NCBI RefSeq assembly: GCF_004798865.1
Contig: NW_025335268.1
Location: 36,296,034 to 36,360,033 of the forward strand
Direction of reading: 5' to 3'
From: Varanus komodoensis
Taxonomy: Eukaryota > Chordata > Lepidosauria > Squamata > Varanidae
DNA length: 64,000 nucleotides
Part shown: positions 36,081-47,059 of the stretch, one piece after another
Layout: every line of letters begins with the position of its first letter
How positions within the stretch are numbered: the stretch's first letter is position 1
The notes under the pieces: model-generated
Databases searched by the model: none
Seen by the model: only the letters and a program-made list of their open reading frames with translations
What the model was told of the DNA's origin: nothing
Program-made: the position numbers and the translations under genes

Positions 36081-36256
36081 GGGACCATAGCTCAGTGGAC
36101 ACAACAGGTGCTTTGCATGCATAAGGTCCTACCTGACAGGGCTGGAAAAAACTCCAGCCTGAAAACCTGGAGAGCCACTGCCAGTCAGAGTTGATAGTAC
36201 TGGATTCAGTGGACCAATGGCCTGATTTGGTATAAGGCAGCTTCCCAATTTCCTAT
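36081..36256 (+). mobile_element. tRNA-derived SINE, squamate type
   Basis: The head gggaccatagctcagtggac and tgctttgcatgcataaggtc are tRNA-like (A-box). The body aaactccagcctgaaaacct and ggagagccactgccagtcag is diagnostic, and the 3' end is ggtataaggcagcttccca. This is the familiar reptile SINE layout 'gctcagtgg..agagcatctgctttgcatgcagaaggtccc'. The B-box segment (ggttcaatcc type), expected after aaggtcc, is missing, so this copy has lost the second half of its internal pol III promoter. Confidence 0.8.
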
Positions 36257-36963
36257 ACTCTGAGCTGGACACTGCTGGCAGTTGCAGGACTCCTCCGTGT
36301 GTAATCATGCATAGTATCGCTCCCTTAATGTCATTGACAGGCATCTGGTACTGATTCAGAATCGCGGATCTTATGATATATGTTGCTGGAGGTAACAGCA
36401 AAAAGGAAAGTGGGGTCAGGGGAAGAACGTCTCTGTCTATACTACTCTGAATCAAATTAATGCCTGAAAAACACATTGTTCTTCATAATATGTGAAGCAA
36501 AATGTAGGCAGTATCGATCCCTCTGATGAGGATAAGAAGTTGACAGAAAAGAACACCAAAAAGCAGTCTAGCAGAGATGTTTCATGCTCACACCCAGCAG
36601 CTACATCCTAAAGAATTGCATTCATTTTGATTCACTCAATTTTTTTCATCAAACTAGATACCCTAACTTTGGTTTTAAGTATTTCAATAACCCCGGAGAA
36701 TTTGATACAATAGAAACCTGCCTCCTGGCTACAGACCAAGACAACAACACTCTTTAATAATAAATAGTTCAAACTGTAATGACTAAATCTAACTCTTCTA
36801 CTGATGCAACACCTTCCTGAGTTCAGTGGGGTTGCCAATGCAGAATATTATATCTGCTTGATTGAGTATAACTGCCTCACATAACGTGCAAAAGTTCATA
36901 CGTTTTTCATGCCACTGGCTATTTGTTTTGGAGTTGTATTATGGTTATATTAAAACATAGGCC
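36257..36963. other. Unique non-coding DNA between the 65-bp repeats
   Basis: No ORF above 115 codons and no transposon recognised. This interval, with the SINE, lies between the two 65-bp direct repeats. Confidence 0.4.
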
Positions 36964-37028
36964 AAAAATACTACCCAAAACAAAGCAAAACAATTCTTGG
37001 CTGAAATGGTTGTGAGTTATAATGTAAT
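36964..37028. repeat. 65-bp direct repeat, copy B
   Basis: Second copy of the unit at 35994, same orientation, start-to-start distance 970 bp, with six substitutions and no indels. Confidence 0.85.
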
Positions 37029-39251
37029 AATAATCTTTAAAACCTATTTTTAAAAATGTACCCTAAGGAGACTGAAAACAATTCAAACCTCCTGGAAAGG
37101 AAACAGACACTAATACAAGAATGCAAGACTGCTGCCTATTGTGTTTCTACCCTGTTCTATAAGTGGAGTTTTGCCCCAGAGGCCACCTAGACACTGTATG
37201 AAATTAGGGTTCTTCCAGATGGAGCAGCTTGTGGGTATTAACTGGATGACTGACATCTGCTATGCCGTTGACTGATGTGGTGGCAACTTGCATCTTAAAT
37301 CACACTAGGCCCAGTCTGTTCACACTAAAATCCTGCAGGCAGAGGGGAACCGCAAACACAGCCCTGCATAGAAGTAACACACAAGCTGGTATGACTACAT
37401 GAATAGATATTGCTTCCAAGACATCGCTTGTACAAGTATGAAAATATGAAATCTTCTGTTACTCTGGTATCTTCAGAAATTGTAGGCACCTAACCCTCAA
37501 TCTGTGTCCGGCCAGCTGTGAGGCTGGGTGAGACGATCTCGTTGGGCAGCAAGTATGAGGAAGCAGCAGTCTTGCCTTCCGATTGTGCCTCTTGAACTCC
37601 TTTTCTCCTGTTGGAGGGCAGAGCTATATATGTGGCTTCACTTGTCATGGGCCCCCTAAATTACCCTGCTGGAAAACACTACCCTATCACAACTTTGGAC
37701 AGAAGTATCAAATGCTGTGCAGCCAGCTTCTGGACATTGGATGGGGAGGAGGCCCCATCATGCCCTTCTCCATGAGCAACAAAATATTAAACAAAGTTCT
37801 TTGGTTGCCTCTGACTGTTATGTAGTTTTGCCACTTTCATGCCCTCTGTTTGCACCCAGGACTTTCTGCATGTAGCCAGGGCAGTTAATTAATTCTGACT
37901 CTAGAAGACTTCTACTATTGTGCTTTTTAAACTCTGAGATCAAGTCTGATGATTGATGCCCTTCTTTCTTGGTGTGATGTCTTGCCACCTCTGTTCTGAG
38001 AAATCCACCAGGAAGTTGTGGTTAGCGCCTTGATGGATCCATTGAAATCAATACAATTAGCAATTTAGCAAACTTGAGAGCATCAGTATAACCGCATCCT
38101 GCCTGCTTGTTAATCTTTCCCTCGCATTTTTATCTTCATGTAATTATTTCTGATTATAGTCACAAGTTAACCATAAATACATTAAATAGCTTCATAAGTC
38201 TAGCATCTTCATTTGCTTTTCTGTATCATTTGGAATTGTGCCGCTATGGATCAGATAGTGTCCAATTACATTCCCTGCAGGGAGAAAAAAACCCAAGAGA
38301 TCAGCAGTCTTTCATGCTTTCGCCTAAAGGTATCAAATGCAAAAACAAATTAGGTGTCTAAAATAAAATTAAGGATAATAAAATTGATTTCTATGCCAGA
38401 CTTGTTTGTACTCAATGACACAGACTGACTGGGCAGGTAATTGTTATAATCGGTTTTAGAATGAGAATTTGGGAAGCAAATTAATTTTATTTGTTCTTGG
38501 ACAGTTAAAAAGGATATTGAAAGTTAAAACACTGGAACACTGGAAGAGCTTAGAGAAACACTGACATCTTAGCTGGCAACAACGATGGGAAATACGTTAT
38601 AAAAAATCATAACATATAAGTCATTGTGATTGGAAGCTTTTAAAAAGAGCATTTATTGCAAGTTCTTTTACAATTTTACTCTACAAACATAACAACAATC
38701 CTACAGCAAGTAGGATTATTGTTAAATAATATATCTAATGCTTATTTGAAACTGAGGGTATCAAGTAGGGATCTTGTAAAGAAATTTGTCCCTGGGTTTG
38801 CAATAACACATTACTGTGAATTTCAGTGAAGAGCAACATTTACCAGACATCTCCAAGTTCAGCCGTTATCATGACTTGCACAAGCACAGAACCACTTTGT
38901 TTGACTTATAAAATGAGCGTAGGCAACTTAATTTTACTGATCCTAGTCCATGATAACTAGTGTAGTCATATATGCCTGTGATTGTCCTGGTGTCGGAATG
39001 CACAGGCCCGACTGCTCCAAGTGGCTTCTGCCCAACCACAGAAGTATTCTCCTCCGTTCCTCTCACATGGTATGCTAACTCTGAGGCCTTCTGGGCTTTC
39101 CCCCTAAAGCAACAGTAGAGTAACAGTGTATCATTAAACTAAGCATGAACTTTCCATAAAACTGGACATATTACTCTGAATTGCATCACATCAAAGTTAT
39201 GGTCACGTTGTGGCATCTACCCCTTCAGCCAGTGCCTTCCTTGTACTACTG
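37029..39251. other. Unique non-coding DNA
   Basis: No repeats recognised. 38100-38400 has AT-rich, non-repetitive blocks that could be conserved regulatory DNA. Confidence 0.4.
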
Positions 39252-39722
39252 TACTTTATTTACTTATTTTCTATACCACCCAACACTCAAGGCTTTCTGG
39301 GCTATTTCTAACAGGTAATTAAAATGCAATATACAATGCACTTTATTTGTAAAAAATACATATAAAGTTTACCATACAAAAATTAAAAACAGATTTAAAA
39401 CAGAAACAAAGGTTGCAATAACTTAAACAAAGGAGGGGACCCACAATAACAACAACTTAAGACCTTGAACCCAGTAAACTAACTAAATGACCTGTAGCAG
39501 AGGACAATCTTTACATAGTGCTGAAAGATAGCAAAGTTGGAGCCAGGTGGGCCTCAGTGGAGAGCTCACTGCACAACTGGGAGCCACCACTGTAAAGGCC
39601 CTTCTCCTTGTTGCCACCAACTGAGACTCCCTTGGAGATGGCAATCAAAACCAGGCCCCAAATCTTGATCATAAGCATCTGTGTAGATGGAGCTTAGGAG
39701 CCCATTCTAGGGTCTATCCTTG
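39252..39722 (-). mobile_element. L2-type LINE 3' end
   Basis: On the plus strand it starts with the tail ctttatttacttattttcta and taccacccaacactcaaggc. An A-rich 3' UTR follows. Then comes the coding complement gcaaagttggagccaggtgg and gcctcagtggagagctcact, cacaactgggagccaccact and gtaaaggcccttctccttgt, which correspond to the conserved end of L2 ORF2 (the LWN-LPREV region). It belongs to a different, more diverged subfamily than the 0.6 and 19.5 kb copies. It is 5'-truncated and has no intact frame. Confidence 0.75.
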
Positions 39723-39939
39723 TCAGGGCTCATTGCTGTCCCTGTTCTTCAAGAGCGGGAATGCACATATTCTTCACAAAGGGCTAATTCACATTTGGGA
39801 AATATGCTGTACTGGCTGGGGAACAGAGGAACAGGCCATAGGCACTCACACCACTGAACATACAATTTTAATTAACAATGGAGGCCTGTTGCACATCGAT
39901 TCTTAGACAAGAATGATCTGTTCATGGGAGCCATTCAAA

Positions 39940-41180
39940 GCTTTTCACATCATGAGGGGCAAGGAGCAGAAGGAAGAAACATGAGGGTGAAGGGTACCAA
40001 GAGCACCAAAACTCTTTTGCAGGTATGAACAAACACCATTCTTGTGATGCACAATTGACCCAAGGAACAACTGACCCACTGTGTCGCCTCTTGAAGCTTC
40101 CCAAGAGTACAGGAAAAGATCAAGGCCCATCTGAAGTTTCTGAAGAAAAAGGGAGAGAAAAGCTAGTGGACAGAAATTCGTTGCAGATCTAAGAAGGCAA
40201 AAATGTCAGGAGCAATTAGAATTAGAGAAGTGGAAGGTCAAGTCTGCTTTCATGAGAATGTAGTAATTTCTAGAGGAGGAACAGTTCCCCTCTGACGAGG
40301 TCAGCTGAGAATTCTTGAGAGATGGAGAAGACAGAGAAAGAAAAGCTCACTAAACTCTCTGAAGAGCTTTCTCAACTCAGTACACTGATCACAATTAAGG
40401 ACAAATGCTTACAACCAGCAAGTGAATTCCTTCAGGACATCAAATACATTGAGCATGTAGAAAAAGTTTTTGCAGGGCATGTGATTGAACTTAATTCCAG
40501 GTTGGATAAGAGATTCAGAATTTACCTTCAGGGAAAAAACCTGCTTTAGAAAAGGTTATAGAAAACTACACAGAGTATCTGGAACAAATTCTGAACATTT
40601 TAAAGAAAGCTCTCAACACTGGTAATTTGGAGGAGACTGAACACAGACTCTCCAAAGCGAGCCCCATAGAAGATGAATGAAATTTTGTATTGAGACATGG
40701 AAAATCCCTTCCTTGTTCTGCCTGATGACTTGAAGAGTGTGAGAAGGGGCTCTGAGAGCAAGACTTGCCTGGAAAAGCAAGAAAGGCTTGATGGGAAGCC
40801 CTGAATGTTGTGCTGCCAGAAACTTGCTTGGTGGGTGGTACAGGTGTGGGAGATGGGAAACTGAGCCGTAGGGCTTACAAGAGGCTGTTGGGAAGAAGAA
40901 GTGTATCAGGATTCATCCAAGCAAGGGATGAAAAGAACTCATTTGGTGACTCACACTTAACTTGAGAATTCTCAGCTTTTACTTCCCCTGAGCCAAACCT
41001 TAATACCTTGAGAAGAGCTGAGAAACATCGAGGTGGCCTTGGCTTATGTAGAAGGATTGGCTGGAATATCTTTGACGCTAACAATGATTGACTGAGCTTC
41101 ACTTTTGATTCAGGTTCTTACTCTGCAAAGGGAATCTGCTCCTTCTACCAGGAGTGGAAACCCAACCTGAGGTGCTGAAT
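39940..41180 (+). pseudogene. TRIM family (B-box, coiled coil, PRY-SPRY) retropseudogene
   Basis: Pieces of a tripartite-motif E3 ligase lie in order on the plus strand without introns. B-box remnant at about 39985-40100: KLFCRYEQTPFL and PTVSPLEASQEY, matching the family's 'LKLFC..D....C' and 'HTV.PLEEAAQEY'. Start of the coiled coil at about 40103-40155: VQEKIKAHLKFLKKKGEK. End of the coiled coil, open at 40322-40549: KLTKLSEELSQLSTLIT and CLQPASEFLQDIKYIE, close to the TRIM 'EEISQLS.LI.E.E.KCQQPASEFLQDI'. PRY at about 40700-40790: ENPFLVLPDDLKSVRRGSES and CLEKQERLDGKP. SPRY parts at about 40985-41176: AFTSPEPNLN and SFTFDSGSYSAKGI. In functional TRIM genes these domains are on separate exons; here they are contiguous, so a processed copy is likely. 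Stops and frame changes make it non-functional. No RING was confirmed upstream and no clear poly(A) tail was seen. Confidence 0.72.
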
Positions 41181-41784
41181 CTTGGAGAGAATCCTCATCA
41201 CCCTGAAAGTCAGTGATACTCTAGCCTAGGATATGCTTAAGAAACAGAAAAAGGATTCTTGTTGTTGTTGTTATTGGTTGGACTTATATGTGGATTTTTA
41301 AAATATAAATTTTTAAAATATGTGGATTTTTAAAATCCTCAAAATTAAATGCAATTCTCTAAGATCATGGTAGGATACTAGCAAATTATGGTTACAACTG
41401 GATTAAGAAAAGGAAGAACCGAATATAGTGTTAGAGAGTGTTATCACCTTGAGGTATGCTAAAAGAAACGATTCTATCTATTCTACCCTAAAAGACCAAA
41501 GTGGTGAGAGAAACATTTTGCCCAAACTGACATCCATTTTAATTCTAAAGCTTTCTTAGTGTCTCTCCTCCTAAGAAGTGAGCGAAAGAAAAAATGAACT
41601 ACCCTTTCCTGATTCCAAATGTTACACCCCCAGAGCACACAGAAGAAGTTAAACAGAAGGGAAGATGTGCATACAGGACTAAACTATTACAGATAGTCAA
41701 GCTGACGGAGACAATGGCAGACTCTTAATAGAACAAGAAACACAATAGCACGGCAGTGGAAGCTTTAAATAAAGCAATTTTCAG
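41181..41784. other. Unique non-coding DNA
   Basis: Includes a short direct repeat of a tatgtggatttttaaaa-type segment (41287-41335) and a GTT run at 41260. Nothing else was recognised. Confidence 0.4.
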
Positions 41785-42012
41785 AGGGTAGCCATGTTAG
41801 TGTATTGCAACAGACACAATGAACAGTCTTGTGAACCCCTGAAGACTTAACACATTTATTTTGGGATAAGCTTTGTGGACAGTGCCACTTCATCAGAATC
41901 CTGGTTACTGAAAATCTCCATAATATTCCATCTTTCTTATGACTATAGTCCATTAAAACTTATGCCAGAATAAATATATTAGTCTTTAAGGGGACACAAG
42001 GGACTTTGAGTT
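41785..42012. repeat. Long fold-back element with about 70-bp inverted arms
   Basis: The left arm contains acagtcttgtgaacccctga, agacttaacacatttatttt and gggataagctttgtggac. The right arm is its inverted partner: actatagtccattaaaactt, atgccagaataaatatatta and gtctttaaggggacacaag. By eye the arms pair over about 70 bp at roughly 75%. The text matches a widespread amniote interspersed repeat ('gtctttaaggtgccacaag', 'cataagctttcgtggac', 'cacttcatcagat'). It is non-coding. The DNA-transposon family was not determined. Confidence 0.7.
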
Positions 42013-44627
42013 TATTCCTTTGTCCACCCACTATTGTCTGGGAGATCCTTTGGAGTCCAGCTCCAAGATCCCCAGTTTCCTCACAGTTGGCTCAGAAAGA
42101 ACCATTCTGGTTCCCTACCCTGAAGGCCCAATTGGGCCTCAGAGGGAGGAAAGGGGGCCACTAGAGGCAGGGAGGGGAGGCAGCTGAGGCTGTAGAGTTT
42201 TGCTGAATCCATACATCACCCCAGCTTCTCTCTCATTCCTCAAAAAATGGCCATCTAGAGAAAATGCAAGGTGTGAGGGGTATGTCAGCACTGAAGCTTG
42301 TGGCCTTGCACCTCGCATTGGATGTTTGTAGGCCTCCAAGTTCAGAGCCTTACAAGCATCTGCCACAGAGGTAATAGGGTTGCCTTGTTTGTTTTTAAAA
42401 CATGAGCAGGAGACTTCAGCCACACAATGAAAAGTACATGCACTTTCCTTCATGTACTGTGCTGAGAGTTCATTCTATGCTGATAGCCTGCTCTGTCCTG
42501 TAAAAATCTGCTTGGAAGGTTTGGGAGACCTTCCAGAGCAGCATGGGAGATAACAATCTGCAAATGTTTATCAAGAAACAACTTGTCCGCTGAACTCCCC
42601 TATAGCTTCTATAGCTTTTTAATGAAATGTTATGGGAATGCACATTCATAGGTCTGTTAAGCAACATATGCAAATACACTGCAAGTAAGGACTTACAGTG
42701 CTCAGTTCAACATAAAATAGTTGGAGCTTAACACTGAAGTTAGCAGAGTACAATAACAACACATTAAAAACAGGAACAGATGAGCTGAAAGCACTGGCAT
42801 TCAATTAAGTCGTAAAAAGGGAATTGGTTCTTGATTCAAAAGTGATAAAAGGTGGAGTTACTGAGGTCTATATGATTAAAATTTCCCTGTTTGATCTTTC
42901 AATCCATGTGCCTGTTAACACTTGCATCCTGTCACACCTTCCTCAGTGCTGAGGCACAGGATAGTGCTTGCCAGGTCTTTATATGAAAGTGTAAATAACA
43001 GGGAGCTAATGACTCACGGCACAAAGGTAACAGCTATAATATTTCAGCAGCTGCTATCTAGCTCCCTTTGAATTGGCTCAATAGATCCCTGTCTATCTAA
43101 CTGGATATTATTAACCTGCCTTGTTTGTTTGTGCTAACAGGCAATTCCTTGGAGGAGGATGTAGGTGAAGCAAGAGAAGCAGCTCAGAAATTTGTCATTC
43201 AGAGATCTGGGTTGAGGCATTTCTTCCCGACAGGATGCTAGGGTGACCCATACATTTGGAAGCATGTGAATGAATGACACTGCCAGGCTTGTGGGGCAAA
43301 AATGCCCCAAACACCAAAACAAAACACCTCTGCCAGCTTGGTAGGGGAAGAGGAAGTGTTCGTGACAGGCCTTTATAGCTCACAATCCATCAAACCACTT
43401 GTAGTCTGCCAGCCTTGGATGAGCATCTACTCAGTCCTTAATAAGCCTCCTGCTTTTTCTGTCTGACTGGGACTTGAAAAAACCGACACTGGCCAGCAGC
43501 CAGCTTGTACTCTGCTCTGTGCACCACATCACAGATTGTGCAGGTCAGGTCTGAAAAATGCATTAGAGGAACTCATAGGCAAGTTCAAAAGCAGTTACAG
43601 TTTTCTGTTGTGGCCTGTTTGGATGCCATTGAGGCACATATGGTCTCTTCTCAAAGTGGCTAGATCACTGATGCATCTCTTGATGCCACCAGCACCTGCA
43701 ATCATAGCCTGTTTCTTGCCTCAGCTGATTCTCATCCAACTGGTCAAGCACCCATCTATCATCCTCCCACCTCTGCCTGATGTCAGACAGCAGTGGGTGG
43801 AATGGGTGCGCAGCCATCTCTTGGAGGCTGAGTCCCACTTGGAGGGTCAGATTTCCCACCTTGGCTGTAGGGGATCAGTGGGCCTTTTCTCACCTTCCTG
43901 GGGTGTCCCTGTCCTCAACTGCCTCAAGTGAGCTTGTCCAGGTGGTTTGTTTCCACTGAGTGCCATGCTCCCATCACAAAGCATGGCTCTCCAGTCACTA
44001 CCTGTGGAGGCAGCGGGTGCTTTGGTTGCAGCTGCTCCATCTGGGATCCAGCCCACCCCGAACATGAATCCAGGGCTGTGATTTTTTTTCAGGCCTTGGT
44101 TCCCACGGTGGGGAAACAGTTGGCCCTCACGGCCTCAATGGCAACATGCTTCTAAAGGCAGTAAATTCTATAAGCCAGGATGGCCCAGCAGGGAACAAGA
44201 CCAAGTTGAGCATTAGAGGCTGCTGGCCTGAATGCCTTCTGGGGGAAGAAATGGGGCATTTCCTGTGCAGCCGGGACAGATGGATCAATGTACCAAAGCC
44301 CTGGCAGTTCTGTCATATATTCTATGAGGGTATCCATAGTCTGTGGATATTTATTCCAGGGTGGAGGACAGAGTGATGCTAAAGAGTGCTGCCTCCAAGT
44401 CCTTTGTGAGGCTGTTGACTGCCCACAACTCAGGAATGATTCTTCGGAAGACCATGTGGCTGATTTGAAGTAGAGTTTGCAGGGAGAGATGGGGGTGGTT
44501 TGTATGTGTATGCCTATATTCATTAGAATATAATCAGAACCTAGGAATGCTTTGATTCAGAAGATCGAGAGAAACAATGGCACCATAACATTTAAAAAAA
44601 ATTATTTCCTTGTTGCATGTGTTGAAT
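42013..44627. other. Non-coding DNA; GC-richer block at 43.48-44.52 kb
   Basis: No transposon recognised. 43480-44520 is clearly more GC-rich than its neighbours and has overlapping ORFs on both strands (131 codons at 43536-43931 plus; 123 codons at 44152-44523 minus). None shows a domain I recognise. It may be a decayed unknown element or simply a GC-rich patch. Confidence 0.4.
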
Positions 44628-44701
44628 AACATAGAAACAAAAAGAATCAAAAGTGGTTTCCAGGGTCATCTAGTCTGACCCCCAGCTCCAGCCAGCTCCA
44701 C

Positions 44702-44932
44702 TCATGATATGCCTACCATCTGCATGTCCAGCCTATCCTTAAACACCCTCACTGTTGGGGCCACCTCCTGTGGAAGCCCATTCCATAGCCTTGGGGTCGT
44801 AACTATCAGGAAGTACTTCCTGGCCTCCACCTTGAATCTTGGTTCCCTGAGGTTTGCTCCTTTAGAACATGTCCTGCCCTCATCTGTAGGGGGAAAAAGG
44901 TCACGACCAACCTCTGTGTGACACCCCCTCAC
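44702..44932 (-). pseudogene. CR1 ORF2 C-terminal fragment
   Basis: A 76-codon frame with LREPRFKVEARKYFLIVTTP, RLWNGLPQEV and VFKDRLDMQM. This is the last conserved block of CR1 ORF2, immediately before the 3' UTR. It is part of the surrounding LINE. Confidence 0.85.
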
Positions 44933-45381
44933 ATATCAATATGTTGCTGACAGGTCCCCTCTGAATCTCCTCTCCTCCAGTCTGAAAAGACACAGTTCCC
45001 TCAGTCTCTTCTCATATGGCTTACCCTGAAAACCAGCCACCATGCTTGTGGTCCCTTGCTGCACAGATTCCATCCTTGCTATATCCCTCTTGTAACGAGG
45101 GGTTCAGTATTGAACACAATATTCCAGCTGCTTTCGGTCAGTCAACCATGCCCTAATCCATCAGACAGTGCTTCGGTCTATCCCAAAACTGCTCGGTTTC
45201 TCAACTGGGATATCAGACGACACTTTGTAAAAGGCCTTGTTGAAACCCAGGTAAATCACATCAACTCTGTCCCCTCCATCTAGCCACCCCAAAACCTTGT
45301 CATAGAACTCCACAAGGTTCATCTGGCAGGACCTGTTTTTGCGGAAGCTGTTTTTGCATGGCTGCCAATCTCCCTTTCCTA

Positions 45382-45602
45382 TTATAAAATACTTTCCATT
45401 GTCTTTCCCAGGATGGATGTAAAGCTAACCAGCCTGTAATTCCCCATGTCCCCTCTACTACCCTTTTTGAAGATTGGGACCACTGACACCACCCTCCAAT
45501 CTTCTGGAACTTTGCCCATTCTCCACAAGGCCTCAAAAATGGAGGCCAATAGGCACAAGAGTGCCCCTGCCAACTCCCCAAGTAACCTCGGGTGTAACAC
45601 AT
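45382..45602 (-). pseudogene. CR1 reverse transcriptase N-terminal fragment
   Basis: A 72-codon frame with HPRLLGELAGALLCLLASIF, MGKVPEDWRVVSVVPIFKKG and GNYRLVSFTSILGKTMESIL. It corresponds to the fingers of the CR1 RT. The proline of the usual NYRPVSLTS motif is leucine here. The downstream palm is mostly deleted. Confidence 0.85.
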
Positions 45603-46085
45603 TGGGGTCTGGTGGCTTTGTAATGTCCAGTGCCTTGAGGAGCTCCTTGATTTCTAGGGGGGGGGGTGACTCTAATCTGTGTCCCTAAATCCCCGGCCTC
45701 ATCTGATCCCCCATGTGGATCTCCCCTGTCCTAATTTGGGAAGAACACAGAGGCAAAAACGTCATTTAGCATCTGTACCTGTTCAGTCACATCAGTCACC
45801 AAATCCCCTTCTTCCTTTTTAAGCAATCCCACCGCCTGCCTCTCCTTCTTCTTGCTATTTACATAGAGGCCCTTTTTGTTGCTCCTGATATTCATTGCAA
45901 ATCTCAGCTCATAATCAGCCTTAGCCTTGCGAAGAATCCTTCTGAAACAAGCCTCCTCGTCCCAGTATACCCTTTTGTCTACATGCCCCAGTGCCCATTC
46001 CCTTACACCGAATTCCTCTTACCACTTCTCTTCTCATCCATGATAGTGCCTTGCCATCTCCCCACCTTGCTAACTGGTGGTATCA

Positions 46086-46370
46086 TCAAGGCTTGCACCT
46101 CCAAGACCTCCCTTTTTGGTGCCATCCACCCCTCCTCAACTCAACTCCCTTGCCTTCTAGTACCCTCTCCCAGCAGACTTTGGTCAGCAGTTGACCAAAG
46201 TTGGCCTTTCTGAAGTCCCAGCTTCTAATACTTGACCTGTCACTCATCTCCATTTCCCTGCTCTCAAAGCAAAGGATGGAGCGATCACTTGCATCCAGAG
46301 CTCCCCTAATCTGCAGCCTACCTATCAGCTTCTCCCTGTTGGTCAAGACCAAGTCAAGGATATCCCCCAC
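46086..46370 (-). pseudogene. CR1 endonuclease C-terminal fragment
   Basis: A 94-codon frame with MGDILDLVLTNREKLIGRLQ, SWDFRKANFGQLLTKVCWE and LEGKGVELRR. It covers the end of the APE-type endonuclease and the linker to the RT of CR1. The usual CSDH catalytic histidine motif reads ASDRS, so the histidine is lost. Confidence 0.8.
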
Positions 46371-46540
46371 TCCCCCACCCCGTCACCTCCTGGAGCCTCT
46401 GCATGAAAAACCCTCCCTCTATAGTGTTGCCACCAAGTGAGTGTCCCAACTAATACCTGGGAGATTGAAATCCCCCATAATTACCGTGTCCTTCCACTGA
46501 GATATCCTTTGAACCTGGTCTGTCAGAGCATTGTCCAGGG

Positions 46541-46850
46541 CAGGGGTCCTCAAACTTTTTAACCAGGGGGCCAGTAGAAAGGTGCCAGTGCTGGGCATGG
46601 GCCAGAAAGGTGGTGCCAGCGGTTTGCCTGAGCCTGGGCGGGGGCAGGGCTGGTGGCGAGGCGGGTGCACGAGGCAGTGGCTTGCTCGCTTGGAGATCGT
46701 TTTCTCTGTGTGAGCAAACTGCTGCCTCCCCACGCACAGGGCAAGGTGGGCATGCTCATGCATGCAGTGGGTCCAAATGGGCATGGTGGGCTGGATCAAT
46801 GGGCATGGCAGACCGGATCTGGCCCCCAGGCTGTAGTTTGAGGACCCATG
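46541..46850. mobile_element. hAT MITE (310 bp) inserted in CR1
   Basis: The left terminus caggggtcctcaaacttttt and the right terminus (complement of agtttgaggacccatg) form hAT-type terminal inverted repeats of at least 15 bp with one mismatch. They are flanked by an 8-bp target-site duplication, gtccaggg (46533-46540) and gtccaggt (46851-46858), with one difference. The 8-bp duplication is the hAT hallmark. The interior is GC-rich and has no transposase. ORFs that cross it on either strand are artefacts of the insertion. Confidence 0.88.
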
Positions 46851-47059
46851 GTCCAGGTCTCAAGTTGACTTGGAGGGCAATAACAAACGCCCATTGTCAG
46901 GTCCCTCCCCCTGTCGAAGCCCTTTAGTTTCACCCAGACTGCCTCTACCAGACCCCCATCTGTGCCACATTCTATCTCATTCCATCCTGTCCCTTCCCTG
47001 ACATATAACACTATGCCCACCCCTCTTCTTTCCCTTCCTGTTCTTTCTAAACAGGTCAT
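46796..47059 (-). pseudogene. CR1 endonuclease N-terminal fragment
   Basis: An 87-codon frame includes GRERRGVGIVLYVREGTGWN, GLVEAVWVKLKGFD and MGVCYCPPSQ, the middle of the CR1 APE-like endonuclease. Its last 17 or so codons run into the hAT MITE and are not LINE-derived. Confidence 0.8.

Noticed and set aside
39700-39940. RING finger upstream of the TRIM remnant
   Set aside because: Cysteine/histidine spacing could not be matched in any frame; the region borders an L2 tail instead.
46419-46927. Six overlapping ORFs on both strands
   Set aside because: They span the hAT MITE and its junctions with CR1; the GC-rich MITE simply has few stops.
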